A DNA stretch of 64,000 nt from Klebsiella spallanzanii (GCF_902158555.1 NZ_CABGGS010000046.1:307215-371214); one strand, 5' to 3'; counted from the stretch's first letter, positions 9,942 through 20,705 are shown. Notes: generated from the sequence alone by a model not told the origin. A program made the numbers and translations.

Positions 9942-10366
9942 GCGACGCGCTGTCGCTGATATCGCTGTTTGCCAGCAGCTTCTTGAGCGCAACGCTGCTT
10001 CCCGGTAATTCGGAAGTCGTGTTGATTGCTATGCTACTGGCAGGGGTTAGCCAGCCGTGGTTACTGGTTTTAATAGCAATAATCGGTAATAGCCTTGGAG
10101 GGGTAACTAACGTTATTCTGGGGCGCCTGTTTCCGCTGCGTAAAACATCGCGCTGGCAGGATAAGGCGTCCGGTTGGCTGAAGCGCTACGGCGCGGCCAC
10201 GCTATTATTAAGCTGGGCGCCTGTTATAGGCGATTTGCTGTGTTTACTGGCGGGATGGATGCGCATTTCCTGGGGACCAGTGCTCTTTTTCTTATGCCTT
10301 GGCAAAGCATTACGCTATATCGTCGTTGCGGCGATAACGCTTCAGGGCATGACGTGGTGGCACTAA
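9938..10366 (+). CDS. yqaA: Inner-membrane protein YqaA
   Basis: The 142-residue protein is of the YqaA/DedA-like SNARE-associated family, with several hydrophobic helices and the motif LLPGNSEVVLIAMLLAG near the start. It begins with GTG at 9938 inside the stop of yqaB. The order yqaB-yqaA-gshA is conserved in enterobacteria. Family members are linked to membrane homeostasis and lipid scrambling; the exact role of YqaA is not established. Confidence 0.92.
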   Translation: MSDALSLISLFASSFLSATLLPGNSEVVLIAMLLAGVSQPWLLVLIAIIGNSLGGVTNVILGRLFPLRKTSRWQDKASGWLKRYGAATLLLSWAPVIGDLLCLLAGWMRISWGPVLFFLCLGKALRYIVVAAITLQGMTWWH

Positions 10367-10432
10367 TTGGACTGATTGTTCAACCATTACAATTATGCTA
10401 ATTCAAACGATTTCGACAGGCGGGAGGTCAAA

Positions 10433-11989
10433 TTGATCCCGGACGTATCACAGGCGCTGGCCTGGCTGGAAAAAAATCCGCAGGCGCTGCAGGGTATTCA
10501 ACGTGGTCTTGAGCGCGAAACGCTGCGCGTCAACGCTGACGGCACGCTGGCCACTACCGGTCATCCGGAAACATTGGGGTCAGCGCTGACTCACAAATGG
10601 ATTACCACCGATTTTGCCGAAGCTTTGCTGGAATTTATTACGCCGGTTGATGGCGATATTCAGCATATGCTCACCTTTATGCGCGATGTTCATCGCTATA
10701 CCGCGCGCCATATTGGTGATGAACGGATGTGGCCGCTGAGCATGCCTTGCTATATCGCGCCCGGTCAGGATATTGAACTGGCGCAGTACGGCACCTCTAA
10801 TATTGGTCGTCTGAAAACGCTTTATCGCGAAGGGCTGAAGAACCGCTATGGCGCGCTAATGCAAACCATCTCCGGTGTGCACTATAACTTCTCTCTGCCG
10901 ATGGCTTTCTGGAAAGCCAAGTGTGGCGTTGAGGATGTTGAAAGCGGCAAAGAGGCCATTTCAGCAGGTTATTTCCGTTCCATTCGCAACTATTACCGTT
11001 TTGGTTGGGTGATTCCGTACCTGTTCGGCGCATCTCCGGCAATTTGCTCTTCGTTCCTGCAGGGGAAACCGACGACGCTGCCGTTTGAGGAAGCCAGCAA
11101 CGGCATGTATTACCTGCCTTACGCGACTTCACTGCGTCTGAGTGATCTGGGCTATACCAATAAGTCGCAAAGCAATCTCGGAATTACGTTTAACGATCTG
11201 TATGAGTATGTGGCAGGATTGAAGCGGGCGATTAAAACGCCTTCTGAAGAGTACGAAAACATCGGGCTTGAGAAAGACGGTAAGCGTCTGCAAATCAACA
11301 GCAATGTACTGCAAATCGAAAACGAACTGTATGCGCCAATCCGTCCTAAACGCGTAACGCGTAGCGGAGAATCCCCTTCCGACGCGCTGCTGCGTGGCGG
11401 CATCGAATACATTGAAGTCCGTTCACTGGATATCAACCCGTTCTCGCCAATTGGCGTTGACGAGCAGCAGGTCCGCTTCCTCGATCTGTTTATGGTCTGG
11501 TGCGTGCTGGCCGATGCGCCGGAGATGAGCAGCGATGAACTGCTGTGTACGCGTACCAACTGGAATCGGGTGATTCTCGAAGGCCGTAAGCCGGGTCTGA
11601 CGCTAGGCATCGGCTGCGAAACCGCCCAGTTCCCGCTGGCTCAGGTAGGGAAAGATCTGTTCCGTGATTTACGCCGCGTGGCGCAAACGCTGGATAGCAT
11701 CCACGGATGCCAGGCCTATCAGCAGGCCTGCGATGAGCTTGTCGCCTGTTTCGATAATCCGGAGTTAACCTTCTCGGCGCGCATTCTGCGTTCTATGCTT
11801 GAAGAGGGGATTGGCGGTACCGGCAGAGGACTGGCCGATCAATATCGTACGATGCTGCGTGAAGAGCCGCTGGAAATTTTACGCGAAGAGGATTTTGTTA
11901 CCGAGCGCGAAGCGTCAATAGAGCGTCAGAAGAAGGTGGAAGCGGCAGATAGCGAGCCGTTTGAAGCGCTGCTGGCAAGGCACGCGTAG
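10433..11989 (+). CDS. gshA: Glutamate-cysteine ligase
   Basis: GshA makes gamma-glutamylcysteine, the first step of glutathione synthesis. The 518-residue protein has the E. coli length and sequence ([52 protein letters not shown]). It starts with TTG at 10433, as in E. coli, after the strong site GGGAGGT (10422-10428). The rare start codon keeps expression low and is conserved. The reading frame is open upstream, but that part is leader. Confidence 0.97.
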   Translation: MIPDVSQALAWLEKNPQALQGIQRGLERETLRVNADGTLATTGHPETLGSALTHKWITTDFAEALLEFITPVDGDIQHMLTFMRDVHRYTARHIGDERMWPLSMPCYIAPGQDIELAQYGTSNIGRLKTLYREGLKNRYGALMQTISGVHYNFSLPMAFWKAKCGVEDVESGKEAISAGYFRSIRNYYRFGWVIPYLFGASPAICSSFLQGKPTTLPFEEASNGMYYLPYATSLRLSDLGYTNKSQSNLGITFNDLYEYVAGLKRAIKTPSEEYENIGLEKDGKRLQINSNVLQIENELYAPIRPKRVTRSGESPSDALLRGGIEYIEVRSLDINPFSPIGVDEQQVRFLDLFMVWCVLADAPEMSSDELLCTRTNWNRVILEGRKPGLTLGIGCETAQFPLAQVGKDLFRDLRRVAQTLDSIHGCQAYQQACDELVACFDNPELTFSARILRSMLEEGIGGTGRGLADQYRTMLREEPLEILREEDFVTEREASIERQKKVEAADSEPFEALLARHA

Positions 11990-12002
11990 CTTTACAAGCC
12001 GT

Positions 12003-12084
12003 AAAAAAGAAAACGGCCACATCACTGTGGCCAAACCTTCATCTCTGATTCAGGGATGATGATGATAATAAATGCGCGTCTTTC
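12003..12084 (-). ncRNA. micA: Small RNA MicA
   Basis: Between gshA and luxS, on the opposite strand, lies an 82-base gene. It starts GAAAGACGCGC, contains ATCATCATCCCTGAATCAG, and ends in the hairpin GGCCACA/TGTGGCC followed by a T-rich tail. This is the E. coli MicA position, and the 5' seed GAAAGACGCGCATTT is the same. MicA is an Hfq-dependent sRNA that represses ompA and other outer-membrane protein mRNAs under envelope stress. Confidence 0.93.
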
Positions 12085-12090
12085 ATATAC

Positions 12091-12117
12091 TCAGACTCGC
12101 TGCCTTAAAAAGAGTTC
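12091..12117 (-). promoter_or_regulatory. Sigma-E promoter of micA
   Basis: On the minus strand, GAACTC (12112-12117) and TCTGA (12091-12095) are 16 bp apart, and the -10 ends 6 bp before the MicA 5' end. This fits the GGAACTT / TCTGA sigma-E pattern. Confidence 0.85.
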
Positions 12118-12154
12118 ATTTTATTTTTAAAAAAATCACTATCGGAGGTGAAGA

Positions 12155-12670
12155 ATGCCGTTGTTAGATAGTTTCACAGTCGACCATACCCGAATGGAAG
12201 CGCCTGCGGTGCGTGTCGCGAAGAAAATGAACACGCCTCATGGCGATGAAATCACCGTTTTCGATCTGCGATTCTGCGTGCCAAACCAGGAAGTGATGCC
12301 GGAAAGAGGCATTCACACTCTTGAGCATCTGTTTGCCGGTTTCATGCGCGATCACCTGAACGGCAATGGTGTGGAAATTATCGATATATCTCCGATGGGT
12401 TGCCGCACCGGGTTCTATATGAGCCTTATCGGTACGCCGGACGAGCAGCGCGTAGCGGATGCCTGGAAAGCGGCGATGGCCGACGTGCTGAAGGTGAAAG
12501 ATCAGAACCAGATCCCGGAGCTGAACGTTTACCAGTGCGGAACCTATACCATGCACTCGCTGGAAGAAGCCCAGGAAATTGCTCGCCATATCATTGATCG
12601 TGATGTTCGCGTCAATAGCAACGACGAGCTGGCGCTGCCGAAAGAAAAACTGCAAGAACTGCACATTTAG
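12155..12670 (+). CDS. luxS: S-ribosylhomocysteine lyase LuxS
   Basis: LuxS cleaves S-ribosylhomocysteine to homocysteine and DPD, the precursor of autoinducer-2. The 171-residue protein has the metal ligands His54 and His58 (HTLEH) and Cys128 ([10 protein letters not shown]), and the catalytic Cys83 (MGCRTGFY) with Glu57. GGAGG lies 6 bp before the ATG. The micA promoter lies in the luxS leader on the opposite strand, so luxS mRNA overlaps micA in antisense. Confidence 0.98.
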   Translation: MPLLDSFTVDHTRMEAPAVRVAKKMNTPHGDEITVFDLRFCVPNQEVMPERGIHTLEHLFAGFMRDHLNGNGVEIIDISPMGCRTGFYMSLIGTPDEQRVADAWKAAMADVLKVKDQNQIPELNVYQCGTYTMHSLEEAQEIARHIIDRDVRVNSNDELALPKEKLQELHI

Positions 12671-12680
12671 TTAGTGCTGT

Positions 12681-12714
12681 AGCCGGACAGAGGAGGCTCT
12701 GCCCGGCTTGTTCA
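12681..12714 (+). terminator. luxS terminator
   Basis: AGCCGG/CCGGCT and an inner CAGAG/CTCTG stem around GAGG (12681-12708) are followed by TTGTT. It reaches the end of the convergent HD-kinase gene. Confidence 0.8.
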
Positions 12715-13827
12715 CTCATCTCTTACCTGATATTCCACGCAGTGCGCTTCATCAGGCTGAGGCACTTCCAGCTTTGACGCCATTCGCATTATTACCGCGT
12801 CCGGAACCGCATATTGGCGGTTTGCATTTTGCTGCTTCCATTGCGCCCATGGAACTTCAATGTAGACAATTTTTACCCGCGCACCGTAGGCAGTAAAAAG
12901 GTCGATGAGCTGGCTTCGTAGCTGTCGGGTAATATTGGTCGCATTCCAGACAAAAGCCGTTTTTTGTCGCAGTAAAACCCGTGCATCTTCTTTTGCCTGC
13001 TGGACGACGCGCCCGGTTGCCGCCCTGTCTTCCGGGCTGATGCCAAGCCGACGGCGGATATCATCAAGACTCACTATCGGCATGCCGGGACTGTGTTCGC
13101 TGATATAGCGATCCTTACCCATTCCAGGCAGCGCGCTCATTATAATCACTTCAAATCTTTCTGTTTCCCAGGGGATGAAATCGGCTGAACTGTTCAAATG
13201 CGTCAGATAATGCCAGCGAGCCGCATCGGAAGCGAAGTGACGGGCATGTCCCCAGCACTGTTGTTCCTGACAGAAAAGCTCAAATAGGGCGATTCGGTCG
13301 AGCATTTCCTGTTTATCCTGACAGCGGCGACCTTCTATATCGGCACGGGCAAGCAATGTAAGCAGACGCGTATCAATCCGCATCGCCGCGCTGAGCAGCA
13401 GGCGCTCAGGGGCGGGACGTTCGAGTAGCCACAACGGCAGTCCGTGCAGGCGAACCAGTGCCGCGATTTGCTCACGCAGAATAAAGGGTGTCGGAATATC
13501 TCGCCACAGGATCTGCCGCGCTGTGAGTTCACCTTTGCGCGCATGGCCCGGTGACTGGATGCGACCGTGTTCATCACGCTGCGTGGTGCTGCGCTTTTCC
13601 ACATCGTGCAGCAGCGCCGCAGCCCACAGCAGCTCTTGCTGTTGCGGTGAGCATCGCTGAAAGTCGGGTATAGTTGATAGCGCGTTGAGCACCATTTCGG
13701 TATGAATGCCAACGTCGCCTTCGGCATGATGGACGGGATCCTGTGGTACATCGTGCATCTCTTCTACCCAGCGGAATTGTTGCCGCAGCGCCGACCAGCC
13801 TTTGTCACCAGTAAGCTGCCAGATCAT
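12712..13827 (-). CDS. HD domain-polynucleotide kinase fusion (RNA repair)
   Basis: The 371-residue protein appears to have two parts. The N-terminal half has HD-phosphohydrolase features (His33/His34, His42 and the ALLHDVEK pair His74-Asp75). The C-terminal third is an AAA_33/T4-kinase-like P-loop domain with SALPGMGKD (231-239), [10 protein letters not shown] and an NAT-type motif WNATNIT. The usual role of such a kinase is to phosphorylate RNA or DNA 5' ends; an HD phosphatase could clear 2',3'-cyclic or 3'-phosphate ends (inference). Its ATG overlaps the stop of the RNA ligase gene by 4 bp, so both act together. Confidence 0.85.
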   Translation of the reverse strand: MIWQLTGDKGWSALRQQFRWVEEMHDVPQDPVHHAEGDVGIHTEMVLNALSTIPDFQRCSPQQQELLWAAALLHDVEKRSTTQRDEHGRIQSPGHARKGELTARQILWRDIPTPFILREQIAALVRLHGLPLWLLERPAPERLLLSAAMRIDTRLLTLLARADIEGRRCQDKQEMLDRIALFELFCQEQQCWGHARHFASDAARWHYLTHLNSSADFIPWETERFEVIIMSALPGMGKDRYISEHSPGMPIVSLDDIRRRLGISPEDRAATGRVVQQAKEDARVLLRQKTAFVWNATNITRQLRSQLIDLFTAYGARVKIVYIEVPWAQWKQQNANRQYAVPDAVIMRMASKLEVPQPDEAHCVEYQVRDE

Positions 13828-14531
13828 GAGCGCTCTCCAAAGGCAAATTCATGGGCCAGATGAGCCCGTCGCCAGTTGCGTTTCCAGTGTTCCGTTGTTT
13901 TGACATGATTCTTACGGACAAACTTAAGCACTTGGTGGGCGAAATCATCCACAGGGAATTCGTTGCGATTGCGGCTCACGATGCCTTCGAGGGTGCAGGG
14001 CTGAGCGGTCTGGACATCCCATGGGTCGAACGCGCCTCGTCCGTTGGTTAGCGCAAGAAATTCTCGCTGCCACGCTTTTTCATCCTGACCAGGCTGCGGC
14101 CCTGGGATTTCCGGGACGCAGGGAAAATCAAACAGTGCGGCGTAGAACAGCACTTCTTCCCAGCTTAGCCACATATCCTGGCAGCGGATGGCAAACAGGA
14201 AAAAATCCTGCTCCAGCGCGTGATATTCAATCGAGTGGACGGCATAGAGGTTTTCGCCGAAAAGCTCTAAATCGCCAAGATCGTTTTTTAGCAATTGCCA
14301 GCGCTGGCGAATTTTATGCGTCCAGGCGGATTGCGTTGGGGCTGCATGAGAGCGGGCAAAAACCCCGTGGCGATTCAGGCAGTTATTTTCACCGTCCAGC
14401 TTTTCGGTGTGCACCAGTTGAGGAATAACCTGCAAATCTCGCCAATAGTCGGCGTTGATACGGTCATCGCTGGTGGTGCCGGGGGAGAAAGGATAGTGCC
14501 AGGTTCTCCCGTATTTTCGTTGCGTATTCAT
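13824..14531 (-). CDS. RNA ligase family protein
   Basis: The 235-residue protein carries all the nucleotidyltransferase motifs of T4 Rnl2-like RNA ligases. Motif I is EKLDGEN with the AMP-accepting Lys44; motif III is LFGENLY (90-96); motif IV is EGIVSR (182-187); motif V is KFVRKNH (203-209). Such enzymes seal 3'-OH/5'-phosphate RNA ends through an enzyme-AMP. It is the first gene of a two-gene operon with the HD-kinase fusion. The RNA it repairs is unknown; tRNA cut by a toxin is one possibility. Confidence 0.88.
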   Translation of the reverse strand: MNTQRKYGRTWHYPFSPGTTSDDRINADYWRDLQVIPQLVHTEKLDGENNCLNRHGVFARSHAAPTQSAWTHKIRQRWQLLKNDLGDLELFGENLYAVHSIEYHALEQDFFLFAIRCQDMWLSWEEVLFYAALFDFPCVPEIPGPQPGQDEKAWQREFLALTNGRGAFDPWDVQTAQPCTLEGIVSRNRNEFPVDDFAHQVLKFVRKNHVKTTEHWKRNWRRAHLAHEFAFGERS

Positions 14532-14766
14532 GATAATCCATTATTTATGTTGTTATAAAGTTACGCCCGCGGGGATGCGAGTTGTGAGGTTAATGGGTTT
14601 CAAGGGATAGTGTGGATTTCACCCAGCAAGGCGAGGGTGTAGATAAAGAGGATTGACAACCTGAGCGAAGCGCTCAGAACCGGCTAGTTGTGAATGGAAG
14701 TATTTGGGGCGGCGTAAAGATACACCTCTTATGATGATAAAACAACCACCTGCATTTTCAGGCAAT

Positions 14767-14790
14767 AAAAAGGGATCCGCGGATCCCTTT
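14767..14790 (-). terminator. emrB terminator
   Basis: A perfect inverted repeat AAAGGGATCC-GC-GGATCCCTTT lies just past the emrB stop. On the minus strand it is followed by TTTTTATTGCC. Confidence 0.85.
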
Positions 14791-14800
14791 ACATCAAACC

Positions 14801-16339
14801 TTAGTGTGCACCGCCACCGCCGCCTCCGGCGCTGAACGGCGGTCTGGCAAACCACACCAGCCCGAGCAGAAGGATAAATATCGCCGCCGAGAACCAGAAA
14901 ATTTCGTTGGCGGAGATAATCAGTCCCTGATTGGTTATCTGCTGCGCTATCCAGCCGGATGCCTGCTGCTGGGTCATTCCCAGGCCCTGCAGCTGATCGT
15001 ACATCTGCTGGGCGTTGGGATTATACGGCGTCACCGACTCGGTAAGCTGCGCATGGTGCAGCGCCTCACGGTTGGTCCACATAGTGGTGGTAATTGAGGT
15101 CCCTATTGACCCCGCCAGGGTACGCGTGAAGTTCGACAGGCTCGATGCCGCCGCCAGCCGTTCCGGCGGCAGGCCGGAAAGCGTTATGGTGGTCAGCGGC
15201 ATAAAGAAGCAGGCCACCGCGAAGCCTTGAATAAACTGCGGCCACGCCGAGGCGCCGAAGTCCATACCCGGTTCGAATGTCCACGCGCGCCAGTAGAAGC
15301 AGACCGCATACATAATAAAGCTGAAGGTGACCAGCCGGCGCATATCAAGCTTATGCGCGAAGCGTCCGATAATCGGCGACAGGATAACCGGGATCACCCC
15401 AACCGGCGCTGAGGCCAGGCCGGCCCAGGTCGCGGTGTAGCCGTAGACCTCCTGCAATAGCTGCGGCAACAGCACGATAGCGCCGAAGTAAAGCATATAG
15501 GCGAGGCTTATACACAGGCAGCCGATGGTGAAGTTTCGCGACTTAAACAGCGACAGGTCGACTATCGGGTTGTCGTCGGTCAGCTCCCAGACAATCAGGA
15601 AGCTTATCGCTACCACGGCGACGATCGTCAGAATGATTATCTCGTTAGAGGCAAACCAGTCGAGCTCTTTACCCCGGTCGAGCATCACCTGCAGGCTGCC
15701 GATACCGATAACCAGCAGCGCCAGACCCACGCCGTCAATTCGCCGCTGCTCGGTGCGGGTTTCACGGTTGCGCAGGGTTTGCAGCGTCATGACTACGACG
15801 GCGATGCCAATCGGCACGTTGATAAAAAAGATCCAGCCCCAGTGGTAGTTGTCGCTGATATAGCCACCAAGAATCGGGCCGCAGATTGGCGCGACGATCA
15901 CCGTCATCGACCACAGCGCCAGCGCAATAGAGCGCTTGGCGGGTGGGTAGTTGCTGAGCAGCAGACTTTGCGACAGCGGGATCAGCGGACCGGCGACGAT
16001 CCCCTGAATCACGCGGAAGAAAATCAGCATCGTCAGGCTGTTTGACATGCCGCAGGCCCAGGAGGCGATAGCGAACGCCACCGTCGACCAGAGGAACAGC
16101 TTCACTTCGCCAACGCGCTTTGCCAGCCAGCCGGTTATCGGAATGGAGATAGCGTTCGCTACCCCAAACGAGGTAATAACCCAGGTTCCCTGACTCAATG
16201 ATGAACCAAGGTTACCGGCGATGGTGGGGATGGCCACGTTGGCGATAGTGGAGTCCAGCACCTGCATGAAGGTCGCGAGCGACAGCGCAATGGTCATAAT
16301 GACCAGCTGCGCGCCTTCCAGCGGTTTTTGCTGTTGCAT
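14801..16339 (-). CDS. emrB: Multidrug efflux permease EmrB
   Basis: EmrB is the inner-membrane MFS (DHA2, 14-helix) proton antiporter of the EmrAB-TolC pump, exporting uncouplers and hydrophobic drugs. The 512-residue protein matches E. coli EmrB, including motif C region ALWSMTVIVAPICGPILGG and the glycine-rich end GGGGGGAH. I start at the ATG 16339 (MQQQKPLEG), preceded by GGGGTGAG; a GTG at 16348 adds three residues. It follows emrA by 15 bp. Confidence 0.97.
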   Translation of the reverse strand: MQQQKPLEGAQLVIMTIALSLATFMQVLDSTIANVAIPTIAGNLGSSLSQGTWVITSFGVANAISIPITGWLAKRVGEVKLFLWSTVAFAIASWACGMSNSLTMLIFFRVIQGIVAGPLIPLSQSLLLSNYPPAKRSIALALWSMTVIVAPICGPILGGYISDNYHWGWIFFINVPIGIAVVVMTLQTLRNRETRTEQRRIDGVGLALLVIGIGSLQVMLDRGKELDWFASNEIIILTIVAVVAISFLIVWELTDDNPIVDLSLFKSRNFTIGCLCISLAYMLYFGAIVLLPQLLQEVYGYTATWAGLASAPVGVIPVILSPIIGRFAHKLDMRRLVTFSFIMYAVCFYWRAWTFEPGMDFGASAWPQFIQGFAVACFFMPLTTITLSGLPPERLAAASSLSNFTRTLAGSIGTSITTTMWTNREALHHAQLTESVTPYNPNAQQMYDQLQGLGMTQQQASGWIAQQITNQGLIISANEIFWFSAAIFILLLGLVWFARPPFSAGGGGGGAH

Positions 16340-16354
16340 TACGCTCACCCCGAA

Positions 16355-17527
16355 TTATCCGGCGTTAGCCTGGATGATGTCGTTTATCAGCTTGTTGACC
16401 GGCTCAAGACCGATTTCGCGGGCATTGCTTTCGTAAACCGGGGAACTACGTACCTGGCTTGCCAGCATTTCGCCGCCGCGGTCGGTGGTGTTCACCTCAA
16501 CCAACGTTGAAAGGCCGATGCGCAGCGGGTGCTCCGCCAGCTGTTTTTCATCCAGCTCAATACGTACTGGTAGACGCTGAACCACTTTGATCCAGTTACC
16601 GGTGGCGTTCTGCGCAGGCAGCAGCGAGAAGGCGCTACCTGTGCCCATATCGAGGCCGACGACTTTACCGCTGTATTTCACATCATCGCCGTAAATATCG
16701 CTGATGACGGTCGCCGGTTGACCGATACGCATATGCGCTAGCTGAGTCTCTTTAAAGTTGGCGTCAATCCACAGATTGGTGGCCGGAACCACGGCCATCA
16801 GCGGAGTCGTCGTGCTGATTTGCGCGCCAGGCTGTACGGAACGGCGTGAAACGTAGCCGCTAATCGGGCTGACGATTTTCGTCCGCTGCAGGGCCAGCCA
16901 GGCGTTACGGACTTCGGTCGCCGCTTGCAGCACCGCAGGCTGTTGTTCCAGCTTCGTTCCCAGAACGATCGCCTGGTTTGCGTTATATTGCTGAATAGCC
17001 ACGTCCAGTTCAGCTTGCGCGCTGGCAACCGTGTCGCGAGCGTGCTGCAGCTCTTCACGGCCAATCAGGTTGGCGGCCCCTAGCGGAATTCGGCGGTTGA
17101 GGTCGGTTTGCGCCTGGGAAAGGGCGGTTTTTTTGACGTCGATACTGGCCTGCAGTTGTTTGCTGTTGATCATCTGCTGGCGAGTTTGGCGTACGCTGGA
17201 GGCGAGCTGGGTTTGTGCTTTTTCAAACGCCTGCTGAGCATCGGTCTGGTCGAGGGTGACCAGCGGATCGCCTTTTTGCACGTAGTCGGTGTTGTCAGCC
17301 CAGACTTTCGTCACGCTGCCGGACACCTGAGCCATAATTTGTACCTGGTTCCCCGCCACGTATGCGTCGTCCGTCTCTTCGAAGTGACGCAGTACCAAAA
17401 ACCAATAAATCCCGTATGCCACGGCAACAATAATAAAGAGCAAGGTCAGCAGCAAAAGGGCGCCTTTACGCTTACCTTTCTTGCTGCCCGGTTGCTGCGG
17501 GGTTTGGCTCTCCGCATTTGCGCTCAT
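16355..17527 (-). CDS. emrA: Membrane fusion protein EmrA
   Basis: EmrA links EmrB to TolC across the periplasm. The 390-residue protein has one N-terminal membrane anchor (LLLLTLLFIIVAVAYGIYWF), a biotinyl-lipoyl half motif (EETDDAYVAGNQVQIMAQVSG), a long coiled-coil hairpin, and the second half (TKIVSPISGYVSRRSVQPGA). The start at 17527 (MSANAESQ) has GGAG upstream; the GTG at 17539 is less likely. It is the first gene of emrAB; the regulator emrR lies 133 bp upstream. Confidence 0.97.
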   Translation of the reverse strand: MSANAESQTPQQPGSKKGKRKGALLLLTLLFIIVAVAYGIYWFLVLRHFEETDDAYVAGNQVQIMAQVSGSVTKVWADNTDYVQKGDPLVTLDQTDAQQAFEKAQTQLASSVRQTRQQMINSKQLQASIDVKKTALSQAQTDLNRRIPLGAANLIGREELQHARDTVASAQAELDVAIQQYNANQAIVLGTKLEQQPAVLQAATEVRNAWLALQRTKIVSPISGYVSRRSVQPGAQISTTTPLMAVVPATNLWIDANFKETQLAHMRIGQPATVISDIYGDDVKYSGKVVGLDMGTGSAFSLLPAQNATGNWIKVVQRLPVRIELDEKQLAEHPLRIGLSTLVEVNTTDRGGEMLASQVRSSPVYESNAREIGLEPVNKLINDIIQANAG

Positions 17528-17659
17528 GTTATTCTCCACGATCTTATTATTTCACATCGGCTGAGCCGACCTGTTTATCAGAAAGGCCAGCAGAAGATCT
17601 GCTGGCCTGTCCGTTTTCCTTGTCAATCCAGAAAAATTGTTGAGCGGTTGATTCCGCGC

Positions 17660-18190
17660 TTAGCGCAGAGACTCCGCAAGCACGCCATCCTCTTCCATTT
17701 GGTCAAGGCGACCAAGTAGCTTACGGGTGATGTGCTCGAGCTGATCTTTTTCGCTGGTGCTTAAAGAAGACCAGAGCTGATGCAGGCAGTTGTGCTGCGG
17801 CGGTAACACTTCGCGCAGGAACTGATGACCTTTGTCGGTAAGTTGTAAATGCAGGCAGCGACGATCGTTATCGCTTTCGCGGCGCTCAATCCAGCCGCGC
17901 TTTTCCAGTTCATCGGCAATGCGCGTAGCGTTGGTACGTGAAGAGCCCAGCGCACAGCTCAATTCAGAAGGCTGAATGCTGTGGTTTTCCTGAGACTCAA
18001 GCGTGATCAGCGCCATAAATAATGTCTCGTTAATCCCTTGCGCTTTCAGCATCTTGTTACGGTTTTCCAGCAGTTTCCCCTGCATATGCATGCAAAGACG
18101 AGTAAGCAGAATTTCCTGAAAAGGGAAGTCTTCGTGACGGCTGGCGCGGAACTTGAGCATTTGCTCAATGGGAGTAAACGAACTATCCAT
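17660..18190 (-). CDS. emrR: MarR-family repressor EmrR (MprA)
   Basis: EmrR represses emrRAB and is released by uncouplers and phenolics. The 176-residue protein is close to E. coli MprA, with a winged helix ([31 protein letters not shown] region). I start at 18190 ([12 protein letters not shown]); the frame extends to 18316, but that part overlaps the leader and matches nothing. The AT-rich stretch between this gene and ygaH should hold the promoter and the EmrR operator. Confidence 0.97.
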   Translation of the reverse strand: MDSSFTPIEQMLKFRASRHEDFPFQEILLTRLCMHMQGKLLENRNKMLKAQGINETLFMALITLESQENHSIQPSELSCALGSSRTNATRIADELEKRGWIERRESDNDRRCLHLQLTDKGHQFLREVLPPQHNCLHQLWSSLSTSEKDQLEHITRKLLGRLDQMEEDGVLAESLR

Positions 18191-18281
18191 TTTGGTTATG
18201 ACCTCATTAATTACAGCCGATATAATAACTATTGTGACAAATAAATCAAATGAATTATTGACTAAAATTGATACTTTAAGC

Positions 18282-18617
18282 TTATAGCCATGTGCCGATT
18301 TTCCAGACAACACCATAGGTTAGCGCGCTTAAAAGCGTAGGAATAATAATGCTGCGCGTTTTCCAAAAGACCAGACCCAGCACCGCGAAGCCAGCCAGTG
18401 TCGGCAGAAAACGGCGGGTATCGTGGAGAATTTCCGGCACGCTGGAGACAACCAGCAGCGCGCAGATAGAGGCGATGCCGATGGTATCGAGCAGGACGCT
18501 GACCGGGCCGCGACGAGTGGGACGGGAGTTCCCGGCGCGCAGGCGCAGCGGCAGATAGCGGAACAGATAATTTACGCAACCGACCACGGCTCCGATAATA
18601 AGGACATCACTGTTCAT
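18282..18617 (-). CDS. ygaH: L-valine exporter subunit YgaH
   Basis: YgaH is the small subunit of the YgaZH branched-chain amino-acid exporter (AzlD family). The 111 residues contain four predicted helices and the motif [13 protein letters not shown]. It overlaps the end of ygaZ by 11 bp, as in E. coli. It is transcribed toward emrR. Confidence 0.95.
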   Translation of the reverse strand: MNSDVLIIGAVVGCVNYLFRYLPLRLRAGNSRPTRRGPVSVLLDTIGIASICALLVVSSVPEILHDTRRFLPTLAGFAVLGLVFWKTRSIIIPTLLSALTYGVVWKIGTWL

Positions 18618-19353
18618 CGGGCATCCCCTGAATACTGGCTTGTACCAGAGCGGTCAGACAGCCGCAGACAATTCCGGCAAGGATCGCGGCGGGTATGGAA
18701 AACAGGATAATTCCTCCCAGAGCGCCTGCCAGCGCAGCGGTAACGCTAAGCGACTGTTTGCGTTGGAACGATGCCAGTAAAAAACTCATAAACAGCGCCG
18801 GAAGCATAAAGCTAAGCGCAGCCTCTACTGCCGGAAAACCGGTCAACAGGCCACTGCCTGAGTAAGCGCCTACCAACGTACCGAAGACCCACGAAGCCCA
18901 GGACATAAAAGCGATGCCGATCATCCAGTTCTCGCTCCAGCGGCGGTTATCGCGTACCAGTTTAGCGGTGGCGGCGGCAAAAACTTCGTCGGTCAGGCCG
19001 AACGCCCAGACGGCGGTTTTTTTCTTGCTCAGCAAGCGCTGAATACGGCTGCGCAGGGAAGGGCCGTACAGCACGTGGCGAACGTCCATTGCCATGACGG
19101 TAAGCGCCGCGACCCACAGCGAGCTGCCTGCGGCCAGCATCGCGGTGATCACGAACTGGCTGGCACCCGCGTAAATAATGCAGGAGAAGAACAGGCTTTC
19201 CAGCGGAGAGAAGCCGAGCTTTGTGGCATTCAGGCCAAAGGCGAAGGCGACGGGAATATAGCTAATGACAATGGGTAGGCTGTCTTTGATGCCTTCAGCC
19301 AGCGTGGCTTCGTCAGCAGCAGAAGTGTGCGTCAATGCGCCAGGGTTTTCCAT
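18607..19353 (-). CDS. ygaZ: L-valine exporter subunit YgaZ
   Basis: The 248-residue AzlC-family membrane protein forms the YgaZH exporter for L-valine (and methionine) with YgaH. Typical segments are [20 protein letters not shown] and [14 protein letters not shown]. The start [10 protein letters not shown] fits the E. coli length (245). Upstream, toward proX, lies a REP-like repeat. Confidence 0.95.
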   Translation of the reverse strand: MENPGALTHTSAADEATLAEGIKDSLPIVISYIPVAFAFGLNATKLGFSPLESLFFSCIIYAGASQFVITAMLAAGSSLWVAALTVMAMDVRHVLYGPSLRSRIQRLLSKKKTAVWAFGLTDEVFAAATAKLVRDNRRWSENWMIGIAFMSWASWVFGTLVGAYSGSGLLTGFPAVEAALSFMLPALFMSFLLASFQRKQSLSVTAALAGALGGIILFSIPAAILAGIVCGCLTALVQASIQGMPDEQ

Positions 19354-19529
19354 AGGAATTGCTTATTAATAACTCACGTGAAAATCACATGATTAAACAG
19401 GTGGATTTACCTTAGCAGAGAGCGGCGTAGCTTAACAGTATCTAGCAGGCTGATGGCTAAAGTTATGCAATTTATTTGCATATCAACCCATCATTTAGGA
19501 CAAAAAATGTCGTGTTGTGCAGGATGCAG

Positions 19530-19620
19530 CTTTCCCCGGGGGCGGCGCAGAGCACCTTCCTCGGGCTACGGGTCGTGCGGTTTTGTAGCCCGAACAGATG
19601 CGCAGCATCGCCTCCGGGAA
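19530..19620. repeat. REP/BIME-like palindromic element
   Basis: The stretch contains CGGGCTACGGGTCGTG, GTAGCCCGAACAGATGCGCAGCATCGCCTCCGGG and a C-rich arm (CCCCGGGGGCGGCG), all able to fold into stems. A second copy with the same CGGGCTACGGG and ACAGATGCGCAGCATCGCC blocks occurs at 39195-39268. It lies between ygaZ and proX and is typical of intergenic REP elements that stabilise mRNA ends or bind gyrase/IHF. Confidence 0.75.
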
Positions 19621-19640
19621 TGTCCTAAAAAAGCGGGGGA

Positions 19641-20636
19641 TTATTTCTGCGCGGCCAGCGCTTCATTCACCCAGCCGTCAAACTGCTGCTGGTGGGCTTT
19701 GATCCAGCCATCGACGTGACCCTGAATATCCGCTTCTGAACCATGGCCTGCGTGCATCATTGCATTCTCGGCGTTGATGTCGGCAATCGGCAGCTTCATG
19801 ATGCTAAACAGTTTTGCCGCCGCCGGGTTTTTCTCGGCCCAGGCTTTGTTGGCGACAATATGCATCGTGTTTACCGGGAAGCCATAGTTCACACCGTTCG
19901 GCAGTTTAGTGTCGATATTTTTCTGTTCACCCGGCAGGGAGGAGAACGGAACCTGCAGCCACACGACATCTTTACCCGGCTTCAGCACATCGCTGACCCA
20001 GTAAGGCGTCCAGGTGTAATAAAGCACCGGTTTGCCTTCTTTATAACGCGCAATAGTATCGGCCATCATCGCGGCGTAGTTGCCCTGGTTATGCACGACC
20101 GTATTGCTCAGACCGTAAGCATCAATCTGGTGATTAATGACCGCTTCGCAGCCCCAGCCTGGCGTACAGCCGGTCATATCGGCTTTGCCATCGCCGTTGG
20201 TATCAAACAGTTTGGCGATTTTCGGATCTTTTAGCTGATCGATCGATTTAATGTGGTACTGCTCGGCGGTTTTCTTATCGATCAGGTAGCCCTGAGCGGC
20301 ACCGGTAACGAAAACGCCTTCACGGTAGAATTTCTTATCACCACCGGCGGCGGCGTACATATCATCATGCAGCGGCTTCCAGTTGGTGGCGATGTAGGTG
20401 GTATCACCTGCGGCGATAGAGGTGTAGGCGACGTTATAGTCGACTTCACTGGGTTTCTCGACGGTATAGCCTAGCTTTTCCAGCGCGCGGCTGACCAGCA
20501 GGGTCTGGAAGGTTTCTTCAGAAATGGTGCTCTGCGCCGGCTTCACGGTAATGCCTTTGCCGGGCAGGTCCGCCGCGAAGGCGGTAGTGGAAATGAGGGC
20601 GGTAAACGCTGTGGCAAGAATCGCTGTATGTCGCAT
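19641..20636 (-). CDS. proX: Glycine betaine/proline betaine-binding protein ProX
   Basis: ProX is the periplasmic receptor of the ProU osmoprotectant importer. The 331-residue precursor has a signal peptide cut at AFA-AD. It shows the aromatic cage regions [16 protein letters not shown] and YTWTPYW, and conserved cysteines that can form a disulfide. It is the last gene of proVWX. A small hairpin-forming sequence lies in the 69-bp proW-proX gap. Confidence 0.97.
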   Translation of the reverse strand: MRHTAILATAFTALISTTAFAADLPGKGITVKPAQSTISEETFQTLLVSRALEKLGYTVEKPSEVDYNVAYTSIAAGDTTYIATNWKPLHDDMYAAAGGDKKFYREGVFVTGAAQGYLIDKKTAEQYHIKSIDQLKDPKIAKLFDTNGDGKADMTGCTPGWGCEAVINHQIDAYGLSNTVVHNQGNYAAMMADTIARYKEGKPVLYYTWTPYWVSDVLKPGKDVVWLQVPFSSLPGEQKNIDTKLPNGVNYGFPVNTMHIVANKAWAEKNPAAAKLFSIMKLPIADINAENAMMHAGHGSEADIQGHVDGWIKAHQQQFDGWVNEALAAQK

Positions 20637-20705
20637 CGTTGTTCCTTTTATTAATCAGAAGGGAAGTCCATCCCCCGACAGCGCGGCTGCCGGGGAGATG
20701 TGCTT

